This document shows positions 7,614 to 16,398 of a DNA stretch of 64,000 nucleotides, piece by piece. Made by a program: the position numbers and the translations under genes. A model generated the notes under the pieces. The model was not told the DNA's origin, did not search any database, and saw only the letters and a program-made list of their open reading frames with translations. This stretch comes from Terriglobales bacterium (lineage in GTDB: Bacteria; Acidobacteriota; Terriglobia; Terriglobales; Acidobacteriaceae). The stretch covers positions 1 through 64,000 of the forward strand of contig JACPNP010000018.1 of the NCBI GenBank assembly GCA_016185365.1, given 5' to 3'. Every line of letters begins with the position of its first letter. Positions within the stretch are counted from its first letter, which is position 1.

Positions 7614-8477
7614 ATGATCAAATCACTCACCATCGTGCGGCAGTCCGCGAGCGCCAAGCAGCACAAGGCGCTGGCGAAACTGCTCGACCAACTCGGATTT
7701 GGGAAAGGCAGGGATTGGAGTACTGAGACGAGCGCGGGAGCGTCATTCCTGGCGCCGGTGGGGAATCTTGAGCTTTGCCTGGGTAATGAGATCCAGCCGG
7801 ACCTGTGGGTCGAGGTCACGGACATTGAGTCCGTCCACACACTGGCGAAGAAGTCCGGCGCCGGGGAAGTCGATGCGGTCACAGCAACATCGTGGAAGTC
7901 GCGCTTATTCCATCTGCGAAGCGGTAATTTGCACATCGCGTTCTGGCAGTATGATCAACCGCCCAAACTGCCATTCCAGACGGTCGAAGGCGAGTTGTGG
8001 GTCACAGGCGCTCGCATAGGCATCGTGGTGAGCCGGTTCAACAGTTTCATCACGGAACGCCTGCTGCAGGGCGCGCTGGATGCGCTGCGTCGCACGGGCA
8101 CGAAAGAAAAAGACATCGTAGTGGTGCGCGTGCCCGGCGCGTTCGAGGTGCCGATCGGCGCACGGTCGCTCGCGCTCTCTAAGAAGGACAAAGTCGACGC
8201 GGTCATTTGCCTGGGCGTGCTGATGCGGGGCGAGACCTCGAATTACGAGCACATCTCAGACGAGGTGGCGCGGGGCATCGGCCAGGCCGCGCAGGCAAGC
8301 GGCAAGCCCTGCACCTACGGCGTGCTTACCTGCGACACGCTGGAACAAGCCATCGACCGCGCCGGCCTGAAGATGGGCAACAAAGGATTCGAGGCGGCCC
8401 TGGCCGCGGTGGAGATGGTGAGCGCGCAAGGGAAGCTGAAGTCCAGCCGACGTGGGCAGAAACGGAAAGTCCGCTAG
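7614..8477 (+). CDS. ribH: VOC-like domain fused to lumazine synthase RibH
   Basis: The C-terminal ~155 residues are 6,7-dimethyl-8-ribityllumazine synthase: ARIGIVVSRFNSFITERLLQGAL, RVPGAFEVPIGA and GVLMRGETSNYEHISDEVA. This enzyme makes the last riboflavin precursor. It normally stands alone as a ~155-residue protein, but here an N-terminal ~120-residue domain is joined in frame (SLTIVRQSASAKQHKALAKL..., ending HIAFWQYDQPPK). That domain looks like a divergent glyoxalase/VOC fold, which I infer from its length and strand pattern. No ATG lies at the usual RibH start. The residue matching the catalytic His88 of Bacillus appears to be Asn. nusB follows, the common ribH-nusB order. Confidence 0.85.
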   Translation: MIKSLTIVRQSASAKQHKALAKLLDQLGFGKGRDWSTETSAGASFLAPVGNLELCLGNEIQPDLWVEVTDIESVHTLAKKSGAGEVDAVTATSWKSRLFHLRSGNLHIAFWQYDQPPKLPFQTVEGELWVTGARIGIVVSRFNSFITERLLQGALDALRRTGTKEKDIVVVRVPGAFEVPIGARSLALSKKDKVDAVICLGVLMRGETSNYEHISDEVARGIGQAAQASGKPCTYGVLTCDTLEQAIDRAGLKMGNKGFEAALAAVEMVSAQGKLKSSRRGQKRKVR

Positions 8478-8524
8478 GGTCTCAATTTTGCAATTCCGCA
8501 GTTCCACAATCTTCGATCTCAATC

Positions 8525-8929
8525 ATGGGCACGCGACGCAAATCCCGGGAACTGGCGATGCAGATGCTCTTCCAGATGGACCTTGGCAAGCAGCCGGCGG
8601 AACACGTGCGCAAGACCTTCTGGCATGAGCGCCAGGATGTGGACGCCGAGGTCCGCGATTTTGCCGACGCGTTGTTCGGGCTGGCCACCGGGCAGAATGA
8701 GAAGATCGACCAGCTGATCGAGAAGCACACACGCAACTGGCGCATGGAGCGCATGGCCAGCGTGGACCGCAACCTTCTGCGCGCCGCCGTGGCGGAGATG
8801 ATCGGATATCCGGAGACGCCGCGCCCGGTAGTGATCAATGAGGCGATCGAGATCGCGAAGCGGTACTCGTCTCCCGAGTCCATCCAGTTCGTCAACGGTG
8901 TGCTGGACAGCGTGGCCAAAGAGATCTGA
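8525..8929 (+). CDS. nusB: Transcription antitermination factor NusB
   Basis: A 134-residue all-helical NusB: RRKSRELAMQMLFQMD at the N-terminus and the signature INEAIEIAKRYSSPESIQFVNGVLDSVAKE at the C-terminus. With NusE it binds boxA RNA and promotes rRNA antitermination. The ATG at 8525 fits the family start; the longer frame from 8207 in the track is a shadow of ribH. It lies 47 nt after ribH and is followed by a strong terminator, so ribH and nusB are probably one transcript. Confidence 0.95.
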   Translation: MGTRRKSRELAMQMLFQMDLGKQPAEHVRKTFWHERQDVDAEVRDFADALFGLATGQNEKIDQLIEKHTRNWRMERMASVDRNLLRAAVAEMIGYPETPRPVVINEAIEIAKRYSSPESIQFVNGVLDSVAKEI

Positions 8930-8948
8930 GCCTCTCTGTGAAAACTCA

Positions 8949-8975
8949 AAAGCCCTCGCCGAAGCGAGGGCTTTT
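8949..8975. terminator. Bidirectional terminator between nusB and lipoprotein gene
   Basis: AAAGCCCTCGC, loop CGAA, GCGAGGGCTTTTT. The stem is perfect, with a T-run on the plus side and a matching A-run on the other, so it can serve both convergent genes. Confidence 0.9.
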
Positions 8976-8991
8976 TGATTGCCGGAAACAG

Positions 8992-11064
8992 CTATCTCGG
9001 GCGCACAGCGACAAACTCCGGTGAGACTGCAACGTTCGCCGAAGTACGCAGATTCACATTGAGCTGCTGGACGACCAGTCCGGTGGCAGGATTGATGCGT
9101 TGCACATCGTTCGTGCCCGCGACCCCGACGTAGTAATTGGCCGTGTCATTGGTCACCCCGCCGGTGGTCGAAGCCGTTGCCCCCGCGCCAAGCAAGGGCA
9201 CGGAAATGAACGTCTTAGTGGCGGTGTTGTACATCTGCACGTTGGCCTGGTTCCCGGTGATGAACAAGCGGGTCCCGTCCATGGAGAGGGCGATCTGCCG
9301 GGGCGTGAACCCTGCCACGCTGATCGCCTGTGTCGACGGGAAGCGGGTCAGGTCCGGGGGACAGGATGAGAAGGTCCAACCGATCGCGATATCGTAAACG
9401 TTGTTCGCATCCACGGCATAGAGACGGGATGAGTCGAACGATGAGGTGATCAGCCTAGGCTGGCCCGCCGTGGGGATCGTGTCGATGTCGCTGTTATTGC
9501 AGCTGGCGAAGACCTCGATGCCTGGATTCGCGCCTCCGGCGACATAGACCCCCGAACCCTGGGGGATCAGCGTGACGCCGTTGGCGGCTGCGGCCAAGGG
9601 GATGATCTGCGTCGGCAAGCCGCCAAACTCAGACAGCACATAGAGACTGGCGCCGCTGACAACGAACACCTTCAGCCCGTCTGGTGAAAATACCGCCGCA
9701 GAAGCGTTCGGCACATCGAAGGTGGCGGTCCCACTGGCCGCTTCGTTGAGCAGATAGACTCGGCCCAGAGAGGGATCGCTGACGGCGAGCCGGGTTCCGG
9801 CTGGGTTGAAGGCAAGCACGGTCCCCTTGATTGCCGTGTAGAGCGTAGGGAATGTGTTGTTCCCGGTATCGAAAAACAAGACCCCAAGATTGGATCCGAA
9901 CGCAATCCGTCCGCCATCCGGGGATACCGCGAACGAATTGATGGTGGGAAGCGTTGCCGTTCCATTCACACTGATGGTCGGGACATTGGTGGCGGTCCCG
10001 ACCACATTATTCGTGGTATCAATTGGCACCACCGTAGTGGCGTTCGGGCCGGTGACGAACACGCGCGAGCTCAGTGTTCCCGTGACGGTAACGTTCACGG
10101 TGTTGCTGTAAATCGGCTCGTTCACGCCGTTGTTGCAGGAGGGCGGCGTGCAACTGGCCACAATCGCCGCGCGCCCGGGAGAGACCGCGGTGACCAATCC
10201 GGTAGCGGAAACGGTGGCCACGGATGGCTGGGAGCTCTGATACGTGATCGCAGACGCGGGAATGGTCACGCCATTGGTGTCTTGCGACGACAACGTCAAC
10301 TGGTTGGTGGCTGCGGCGGCCAAGGTGATCGTTGATGAGCCTGCGGCAGGCGTGTTGGACACGATCCGGATATACGCAGGCGGACAGGTGGTGACGGCAC
10401 GGGGGAGGCTATTCACTCCACCCACGGTGGCGAAAATATTGGCCCGTCCCGGCCGAACGCCCGTCACCAACCCGGTCGTAGCGATAGACGCCACCGTCGT
10501 ATTCGTGCTTGCCCAAACGAAGCTGCCCACCGAGGCGGTAATGTCAGTCGCGTTCGAGTCAAATGCTTGAGCGGTGAACTGGTGGGTGGCGGCACGCGAG
10601 ATGCACGCCCCGGGCGCTGCCGACAGGATCACATTCGCGATCCTGGAATGGACGTTCACCGTAAGTGCCGTACTGGTCACTGATCCCGCGGTGACCGTCA
10701 CGTCCGCCGTTCCGGCCCCGCCCGCGGGAGTACAAAGTGTGGGGTTGGTCGCCGCATTCCAGGTGCCTGCACATACCGCCACATTCAGCGTATCAACATT
10801 GGCCAACGAGAGCGTGTTTGCCGGGTTTTGCGAAGCGATCTGCCAATGGACCGTTGCATTGAAAAGCCGGTTATTATTCGCGTCAAACACAGCCGCAGTA
10901 AGGGTCGTGAACTGGCCTGCCTCCAAGGAAAGCGTCGCAGGCTGGATCTCCACGCGCGCCGGAGGCCCAAGTCCGCCCGAAGAACTGCGGCCGCCGCCAC
11001 CGCAGGCAGCCAGGAATAAGACAAAGGGAAGCAGGACAGAGGTTCGTAGGAAGGCTGTGCGCAT
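8992..11064 (-). CDS. BIG2-repeat and beta-propeller lipoprotein
   Basis: 690 residues. The start at 11064 gives a clear lipoprotein signal, MRTAFLRTSVLLPFVLFLAAC, with cysteine followed by GGGG. Three bacterial Ig-like (BIG2) domains follow over about residues 35-330; each ends in a pattern like TVASIATTGLVTGVRPGRANI. The remainder is a YncE-like propeller with repeated ...SPDGLKVFVVSG and DSSRLYAVD segments. The protein should be anchored at the outer membrane or cell surface; binding or scaffolding is the likely role, with no catalytic residues visible. The track's longer start includes an unlikely pre-signal sequence. Confidence 0.8.
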   Translation of the reverse strand: MRTAFLRTSVLLPFVLFLAACGGGGRSSSGGLGPPARVEIQPATLSLEAGQFTTLTAAVFDANNNRLFNATVHWQIASQNPANTLSLANVDTLNVAVCAGTWNAATNPTLCTPAGGAGTADVTVTAGSVTSTALTVNVHSRIANVILSAAPGACISRAATHQFTAQAFDSNATDITASVGSFVWASTNTTVASIATTGLVTGVRPGRANIFATVGGVNSLPRAVTTCPPAYIRIVSNTPAAGSSTITLAAAATNQLTLSSQDTNGVTIPASAITYQSSQPSVATVSATGLVTAVSPGRAAIVASCTPPSCNNGVNEPIYSNTVNVTVTGTLSSRVFVTGPNATTVVPIDTTNNVVGTATNVPTISVNGTATLPTINSFAVSPDGGRIAFGSNLGVLFFDTGNNTFPTLYTAIKGTVLAFNPAGTRLAVSDPSLGRVYLLNEAASGTATFDVPNASAAVFSPDGLKVFVVSGASLYVLSEFGGLPTQIIPLAAAANGVTLIPQGSGVYVAGGANPGIEVFASCNNSDIDTIPTAGQPRLITSSFDSSRLYAVDANNVYDIAIGWTFSSCPPDLTRFPSTQAISVAGFTPRQIALSMDGTRLFITGNQANVQMYNTATKTFISVPLLGAGATASTTGGVTNDTANYYVGVAGTNDVQRINPATGLVVQQLNVNLRTSANVAVSPEFVAVRPR

Positions 11065-11161
11065 GTAAACGGGGATTCTCCGTGGGTTCGTGACTGAACA
11101 ACCAGTGTAGTGCCCGGGAAGCAGGTTCCGCAAGGTTGGATGCCGACATCCGGCGGGTGGT

Positions 11162-11238
11162 TGGGGCGGCTAGTGGGATTTGAACCCACGACATCCGGAG
11201 CCACAGTCCGGCGTTCTGACCACTGAACTATAGCCGCC
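11162..11238 (-). tRNA. tRNA-His (GTG)
   Basis: Cloverleaf on the minus strand: acceptor GCGGCTA/TAGCCGC, the extra 5' G(-1) typical of tRNA-His, anticodon stem CCGGA/TCCGG around loop CTGTGGC (anticodon GTG), T-arm GTGGGTTCAAATCCCAC, discriminator C and an encoded CCA. Confidence 0.95.
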
Positions 11239-11273
11239 ACATCGGGTGGGAGAAGTCCTTATTTTAGCAGACC

Positions 11274-11507
11274 TTAGTGGCTGGAGCATGACCCCGGGCC
11301 GCGCGGATCGCCGCAACTGCCGCAGCCGTCGGATGCGGACGACTTGTTGAATCGCCCTCTGCCTTTGGTCACGCCCACCGCGAATGACGAGAACATCTGC
11401 TCCAGCTTGGTGCTTTCGCACTTTGGGCAAGCGGCCGCGCGGTCGCCCGAGACCAGCGCCTCGAACTGATGTTCGCACTTCCGGCAGACATATTCATACA
11501 GCGGCAT
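11274..11507 (-). CDS. FmdB-family zinc ribbon protein
   Basis: A 77-residue protein with the FmdB/CxxC_CxxC_SSSS pattern: MPLYEYVCRKCEHQFEAL, then CPKCESTKLEQMFSSFAV, two CxxC knuckles for one zinc. The C-terminus adds cysteines (DGCGSCGDPRGPGSCSSH), common in this family. Members are named putative regulatory proteins, but the function is not established. The start was moved to ATG 11507, where the family motif begins. It lies just downstream of tRNA-His in the genome and is divergent from the hydrolase gene. Confidence 0.88.
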   Translation of the reverse strand: MPLYEYVCRKCEHQFEALVSGDRAAACPKCESTKLEQMFSSFAVGVTKGRGRFNKSSASDGCGSCGDPRGPGSCSSH

Positions 11508-11565
11508 GGCGGCTCCCGATTGCGGTTCCATTTATGATGATACTACGCGCGTTCGCGCGTACTTT

Positions 11566-12561
11566 ATGGGAGCGCAGCTCGAGATCGGCGAATTCATCCC
11601 CCGCAGTGGCTTGGCCGGCGGGCACAGGCAGACATTGGCCGGGAACTTCCTGCGCCGGAAGAGCCTGCTTCCTCCCGCCGAAGCACGATTGTTCCAGGTC
11701 GAGCCGGACGTAAAAATCCTTTGCCATTGCCATTGGCAACCGGAGGACCGTCGCAGGGACGCGATGACGGTCGTGGTCGTGCACGGCCTGGAAGGCTCGA
11801 GTGAATCACAGTATGCGCACGGCGTGGGCAGCAAGGCGTGGGCGGAAGGCTGGAATGTGGTGCGCATGAACATGCGCAACTGCGGCGGCACGGAGCATCT
11901 GGCGCCGACGCTCTACCACTCCGGGTTGTCGCAAGACGTGGGCGCCGTGGTCAGGGAACTGACCGAGAAAGACGGATTAAAGCGCATCGGCCTGGTCGGG
12001 TATTCGATGGGTGGCAACCTGGTGCTGAAACTGGCCGGCGAGTGGGCCCAAACGCCGCCGCGAGAGATCGCGGGAGTTTGCGGTGTTTCGCCTGCCATGG
12101 ATCTGGCTCCGTCCGCGGACGCGCTGCACGATCCAGCGAACCGCATCTACGAGTGGAAATTCCTGTTCGGATTGCGCGGCCGCTACCGCCGCAAGGCGGA
12201 GCTTTTCCCAGAGCGCTACGACCTTGGCAAGCTGGCGTGGGAGAATTTCACCAGCATCCGCGTGTTCGATGACCGTATCACCGCGTTCTACAGCGGATTC
12301 ACCGGCGCCGATGACTATTATTACCGGGCCAGCTCGGCGCGGGTCGCGGAACACATCCGCGTGCCGGCCCTGGTCCTGCACGCCGAGGATGACCCGTTCA
12401 TCCGCATGACCGCGCCGACCAAAGAGATGTTGAGTAGCAATCCTCACGTCCGGCTGATCGAGTCGGCACACGGCGGACATTGCGCCTTTCTGGCGTCCGC
12501 CAATGGGTATGACGGCCGCTGGGCGGAGCGCACCTGCGTCACGTTCCTCGGCCGTCTCTGA
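11566..12561 (+). CDS. YheT-type alpha/beta hydrolase
   Basis: 331 residues of the YheT/AB-hydrolase fold: HRQTLAGNFLRR near the N-terminus, oxyanion segment VVHGLEGSSESQYAHG, nucleophile elbow GYSMGGN, acid HAEDDPFIR and catalytic histidine in SAHGGHCAF. YheT-like proteins are cytoplasmic carboxylesterase-like hydrolases without a firmly known substrate. The start at 11566 (MGAQLEIGEFIPRSGLAGG) was chosen because the family motif begins close to it; the ORF-track extension overlaps the divergent fmdB-like gene. Confidence 0.85.
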   Translation: MGAQLEIGEFIPRSGLAGGHRQTLAGNFLRRKSLLPPAEARLFQVEPDVKILCHCHWQPEDRRRDAMTVVVVHGLEGSSESQYAHGVGSKAWAEGWNVVRMNMRNCGGTEHLAPTLYHSGLSQDVGAVVRELTEKDGLKRIGLVGYSMGGNLVLKLAGEWAQTPPREIAGVCGVSPAMDLAPSADALHDPANRIYEWKFLFGLRGRYRRKAELFPERYDLGKLAWENFTSIRVFDDRITAFYSGFTGADDYYYRASSARVAEHIRVPALVLHAEDDPFIRMTAPTKEMLSSNPHVRLIESAHGGHCAFLASANGYDGRWAERTCVTFLGRL

Positions 12562-12609
12562 CCGTTTTTTTTGCTGGCATCGCCGGGCCACAGCGGTCAA
12601 ACTATCGCT

Positions 12610-13200
12610 ATGCACGTGGATTTCTCAGTGGAAGTCGGCCCGGAGGCGCCAGCCCTCGAGGTGCCATGGTCGGCCAAGGACGGAAGCACGCGGTACTTCG
12701 ACTTGCGCGCCCGCCCCGAACTGCTGCTGGAGATCCCGGAGGCCAATCAAAATCAGGAGCTGGCCCGATTTCTCAGCCTGCTGAATGCGGAGCACTCCCT
12801 GGTGCAGACCGCAAAGTGCGACGCCTGGCTCACGGATGAGATCCGCGAAGAAGAGTCGATCTTCGGCGCCCAATGGAAGTTCGCTTCCTACGTCGACCTG
12901 TTTCTCACGGCTGAACAAAAGCAGGGCGATCTGGACACTCACGAAATCGTCGCGAGAGGACTTTGCCGGCTGCTGGCCAAGGCGCCGGACATGTCCGTGG
13001 CGGCGGAGTTCATCATCCGCCGCTGTTATTTCCACCGTTCGGCGGACATGGAAAAGAGCGACGACGGGTTCTGCATCACGTTCTATCTGGCCGGATATGG
13101 CGACGATGAAGATCAGGCGCGCCTGCGCTGGATCATTGGACTGAACCTGGTGCAGCACGCGCTGATGCAGTTTTCCGCCCAGCGTGAACTGCTAAGATGA
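12610..13200 (+). CDS. Conserved-looking hypothetical protein
   Basis: 196 residues, soluble and acidic, with no signal peptide or membrane segment. The body alternates helices and short strands (RYFDLRARPELLLEIPEA, NQELARFLSLLNAEHS, DGFCITFYLAGYGDDED). I recognise no family. Codon use is normal for the window, supporting a real gene. The ATG at 12610 (MHVDFSVEVG) is preferred to the track's 12571. It lies between the hydrolase and tRNA-Arg, same strand, and could be cotranscribed with the hydrolase (48-nt gap). Confidence 0.6.
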   Translation: MHVDFSVEVGPEAPALEVPWSAKDGSTRYFDLRARPELLLEIPEANQNQELARFLSLLNAEHSLVQTAKCDAWLTDEIREEESIFGAQWKFASYVDLFLTAEQKQGDLDTHEIVARGLCRLLAKAPDMSVAAEFIIRRCYFHRSADMEKSDDGFCITFYLAGYGDDEDQARLRWIIGLNLVQHALMQFSAQRELLR

Positions 13201-13211
13201 AACCATCCCGC

Positions 13212-13288
13212 GGGCCCGTAGCTCAATCGGATAGAGCACCAGCCTTCTAAGCTGGGGGTTGCAGGTTCGATTCCTGCCGGGCCTACCA
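13212..13288 (+). tRNA. tRNA-Arg (TCT)
   Basis: Acceptor GGGCCCG/CGGGCCT, anticodon stem CCAGC/GCTGG around loop CTTCTAA (anticodon TCT), T-arm GCAGGTTCGATTCCTGC, discriminator A and encoded CCA. Confidence 0.95.
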
Positions 13289-13371
13289 TCCCAACCTAAT
13301 TGTTCTCCGATGACTGTAGCCGCAACTCGTTGTTTCCCTGGAAAAAAACAGGATAAAGGGCCCGGGGTGGG

Positions 13372-16026
13372 CTACTTCTGCAAGAGCGTCGGCCAGTTAC
13401 TGATCAGGGTCAATGGCGCCGTGCTTTCGTCCGGAGCGCTGCTGATCAAGAACTTGCCATCACGGGTGACGTCATAGATGCTGACATTGAAATTCCGCGG
13501 AGGGGCCTTGAACAGCGCCGTGGGCACGCCGAACCTGGGTTCGGCGCCGGCGCTCGACACGCTCACGGCCATGATGGTGTTGTCCGGTGCGAAGTAATAA
13601 AGTTCGGTGCCGTTCTTGCTCCACAGCGGCTGGCTCCCGCCGGCGTTTGAGACTTGCCACTTGCGGCCGCCGCCCGGGAATGGCGCCTGGTAGACCTCGT
13701 AGCGTCCGGATTCGTCCGAGCTGTAGGCGACCCACTTTCCGTCGGGTGAAAAGCGTGCGGCGCGTTCGTTGAACGGAGTCCGCATGAAGGGCGTGAGCTT
13801 ATGGTCGCCCTCCATGGACATGGTCAGGATGTCCTGCTTGGAATCTTCGAACGGCGTACTGTTCGTGAACGCGATGAAGCGGCCGTCATGCGACCAACTG
13901 GTCGGGATGAGCCCTTCCTTCAGGTCGGCGATCTGTTCCGGCGGACTATCACCGTTCACGGCCTTGCGGAAGATCCGCAGTGCTTTGTTCTGATTGCTCG
14001 ACCCGTACACCAGGAAGTTTCCATCCGGCGACCAGATGGGATAGCGGTTCGCGCCGACGGTGGTCAGGCGCGTATGAACACCGCGGGCCAATTCATAGAT
14101 CCAAAGGTCGATGTTCGATCGTTTGAACTCGACCGCCGCGACCTTGCTGTCATCTGCGGAGATCGCGATCTCGATGAACAGGCCTCCCTCGCCCAGGAAA
14201 CCCAGCTCCTTGCCTTTGCGGTCATACCAGGTCAACTGGGCCAGGCCCGAGACCGAACCCGGCGCAAACACCAACATTCCGCTCGAAGAGATGGAAAACA
14301 GAGCATGGCTGTACAGCGAATCGACCTGTATCCCATTCGCGATCGGGACCGCTTCACCACTGATCGTACCGGTCTTGAAGTCGAACGGTTGCGCGTTGAG
14401 GGTCCCATCCCGCACGAAGAAGAGGTTGCCGGCGGAGAACTCCACGTTAAATGGGGAGTCCAGGATGATCTTCTGCGTCTTGTCCTTGACTGAGCCGAGC
14501 ATCACGCGGCTGTCCGTCGAGGCGGAACCGGTCGGCGTACTGAGGAACAAGAAGTGGTCGCCGTCTGGCAAGAAATGCGGCCAGCGATGGCTTAGGGAGG
14601 TGCCGAGCTCGGTCACCGGCGTCGGCGTGCCTCCGTTGGCGGGAACGCTGTAGATCGGGCTGAAGCGGCTGGGTGCGAACAGAATGACGTCCTTTGTGCC
14701 CCAGGTCCCTCCCCGGACATCATCGGCGTCGCAGATCACCTCAGGCGCGCCGCCGTTGACGGCGATCCGCTTGAGCTTGCCCTGGGTGAAGTAAGCGAGA
14801 TAACGTCCGTCGGGCGACCAGAAGGGAGCATAGCCTTCGTCGGTGCCGGCCACGGGCTTGGCTTCTGTGGAATCCAAGGGCCGCAACCAGATGGCGCGCT
14901 GCCCCTCGTACACGGCGACAAATGCGACCCGGGTCCCATCGGGCGAGATGACCGGAGCTCCGTTGCGCCCCATCAATGTGAACTGCGATTTTTCCGGCAG
15001 CAGGAGCGCGGTGCGGACTACTTGCTTCGGTTTGCCGGCGATGCCCCAATATGCTGCGCCCGCGCCGATCGCCAACAGCAGACAAAGACCAGCCAGGATC
15101 CACGCGGTCCATTCACGATGCTTGCGGTGCGCGGCCACCGGTGCGGCGACGCCCGCCTGGGAACCGCCTTCCGCGATCCACTTCAACTGCAGCTTTACAT
15201 CATGGGCAGTCTGCCAGCGCTCTTCGGGATCCTTCGCAACGCAGACCTTGACCACTCGTTCAAACGCCGGGGGTGTGAGCGGCTGGATGCTGCTGATCGG
15301 CGGCGGCTCGGTCGCGAAGATCGCGGCGACAACACTGGCCTGCGTCTTCCCCTCGAAGGGGCGCTTGCCGGCTGCCATTTCGTAGAGTACGCAGCCCAGG
15401 GCGAAGAGGTCGGACCGCGGGTCCGCGTCGTGTCCCTCCAACTGCTCCGGCGCCATGTATTGAAAAGTCCCGACGATCGTGCCTTGCGCGGTCAGAGTTT
15501 GATTGCGGGTGACCGTCATCGACATCGAGCTCGGGGCGGCCGATGCGCCCGCCATTGGCTTGGCGAGCCCAAAGTCCAGCAACTTGACGCCGTCCTTAGT
15601 GAGCATGATGTTGCCCGGCTTCAAGTCCCGGTGCACCACCCCTTGCCGGTGGGCGCGCTCCAGGGCCTCCGCGATCTGGATCCCATACCTCAGGACCTGC
15701 GCGATCGGAAGTGATCCGCGCTCCAGACGTTGAGAGAGTGATTCACCTTCCAAGTATTCGAGGACAAGGTAATGAACGCCATCCTGATTGCCGACGTCAT
15801 GAAGCACACAGATATGCGGATGGTGCAGTGAGGAGATCGCTCTCGCTTCACGTTCAAAGCGTTCCCGGAAGGTGTTGTCGGATGCCAGGTGGGGAGGCAG
15901 GACTTTGATCGCGACGTCACGGTCCAGCCGCGTGTCACGGGCCTTGTACACTTCTCCCATGCCGCCCACGCCGATGGCAGAGACGATCTCATAGGGACCC
16001 ATTCGTACGCCGGCAGTGAGTGGCAT
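13372..16026 (-). CDS. Receptor-like Ser/Thr protein kinase with PD40 propeller
   Basis: 884 residues. An N-terminal Hanks-type kinase domain (about 11-275) has the glycine loop IGVGGMGEVYKA, ATP-binding Lys41, catalytic loop HRDLKPGN (132-139) and DFG (151-153). One membrane helix follows (WTAWILAGLCLLLAIGAGAAYW, about 305-330). The rest is a TolB-like propeller of PD40 repeats (SPDGTRVAFV, SPDGRYLAYF, SPDGNFLVYG, SPDGKWVAYS). The kinase faces the cytoplasm and the propeller the periplasm, so it probably senses an external ligand. This architecture is very common in Acidobacteriota. The gene is monocistronic. Confidence 0.93.
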   Translation of the reverse strand: MPLTAGVRMGPYEIVSAIGVGGMGEVYKARDTRLDRDVAIKVLPPHLASDNTFRERFEREARAISSLHHPHICVLHDVGNQDGVHYLVLEYLEGESLSQRLERGSLPIAQVLRYGIQIAEALERAHRQGVVHRDLKPGNIMLTKDGVKLLDFGLAKPMAGASAAPSSMSMTVTRNQTLTAQGTIVGTFQYMAPEQLEGHDADPRSDLFALGCVLYEMAAGKRPFEGKTQASVVAAIFATEPPPISSIQPLTPPAFERVVKVCVAKDPEERWQTAHDVKLQLKWIAEGGSQAGVAAPVAAHRKHREWTAWILAGLCLLLAIGAGAAYWGIAGKPKQVVRTALLLPEKSQFTLMGRNGAPVISPDGTRVAFVAVYEGQRAIWLRPLDSTEAKPVAGTDEGYAPFWSPDGRYLAYFTQGKLKRIAVNGGAPEVICDADDVRGGTWGTKDVILFAPSRFSPIYSVPANGGTPTPVTELGTSLSHRWPHFLPDGDHFLFLSTPTGSASTDSRVMLGSVKDKTQKIILDSPFNVEFSAGNLFFVRDGTLNAQPFDFKTGTISGEAVPIANGIQVDSLYSHALFSISSSGMLVFAPGSVSGLAQLTWYDRKGKELGFLGEGGLFIEIAISADDSKVAAVEFKRSNIDLWIYELARGVHTRLTTVGANRYPIWSPDGNFLVYGSSNQNKALRIFRKAVNGDSPPEQIADLKEGLIPTSWSHDGRFIAFTNSTPFEDSKQDILTMSMEGDHKLTPFMRTPFNERAARFSPDGKWVAYSSDESGRYEVYQAPFPGGGRKWQVSNAGGSQPLWSKNGTELYYFAPDNTIMAVSVSSAGAEPRFGVPTALFKAPPRNFNVSIYDVTRDGKFLISSAPDESTAPLTLISNWPTLLQK

Positions 16027-16398
16027 TGAGTGTGCGCCATTATAACCCCCAACTAATCAGCGACGGCCCATTTCTTCAGACGTACAAGCGCTAGGGTGGC
16101 GACAGACACGATCGACGGAAGCCAGTTGCTTCGTGCAGCTTCTTGGCGCGACTTTTGGCTCTCGCGGTCCGGATAAGCGATTGGACGAACATGATCTGCT
16201 CGATCGCAAACAGCAGCTCGCATCCGGGCCGGGCCCCGATCGTGCGCGACAAGCGGGTGGCCTCCTGCGCCGCCACCCGCAGCTGCTTCCCGATTTGGGA
16301 TTGCGCGGAGAAATGATGCAGACCCTGAAGTAGTACGATTCACGCCGGCCGGGGACTATGATTACAATCGCATTCACCGGCAAAGGTTGAGTACCCTC
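16027..16398. other. Divergent intergenic region
   Basis: This gap lies between the kinase gene (minus) and the HD-GYP gene (plus). Apart from the doubtful small ORF listed separately, I see nothing recognisable. The HD-GYP promoter should lie in the right-hand part, but no convincing -35/-10 pair was found. Confidence 0.5.
16091..16276 (-). CDS. Possible small helical protein, unknown
   Basis: A 61-residue frame with a GTG start: V-A-A-Q-E-A-T-R-L..., with a hydrophobic helix CELLFAIEQIMFVQSLI and a basic tail RAKSRAKKLHEATG. Third codon positions are GC-rich in this frame and less so in the overlapping frames, which hints at real coding. The same frame is open for about 20 more codons upstream with no start codon (QSQIGKQLR...), so it may be a 5'-truncated relic. 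No family recognised. Confidence 0.3.
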   Translation of the reverse strand: MAAQEATRLSRTIGARPGCELLFAIEQIMFVQSLIRTARAKSRAKKLHEATGFRRSCLSPP

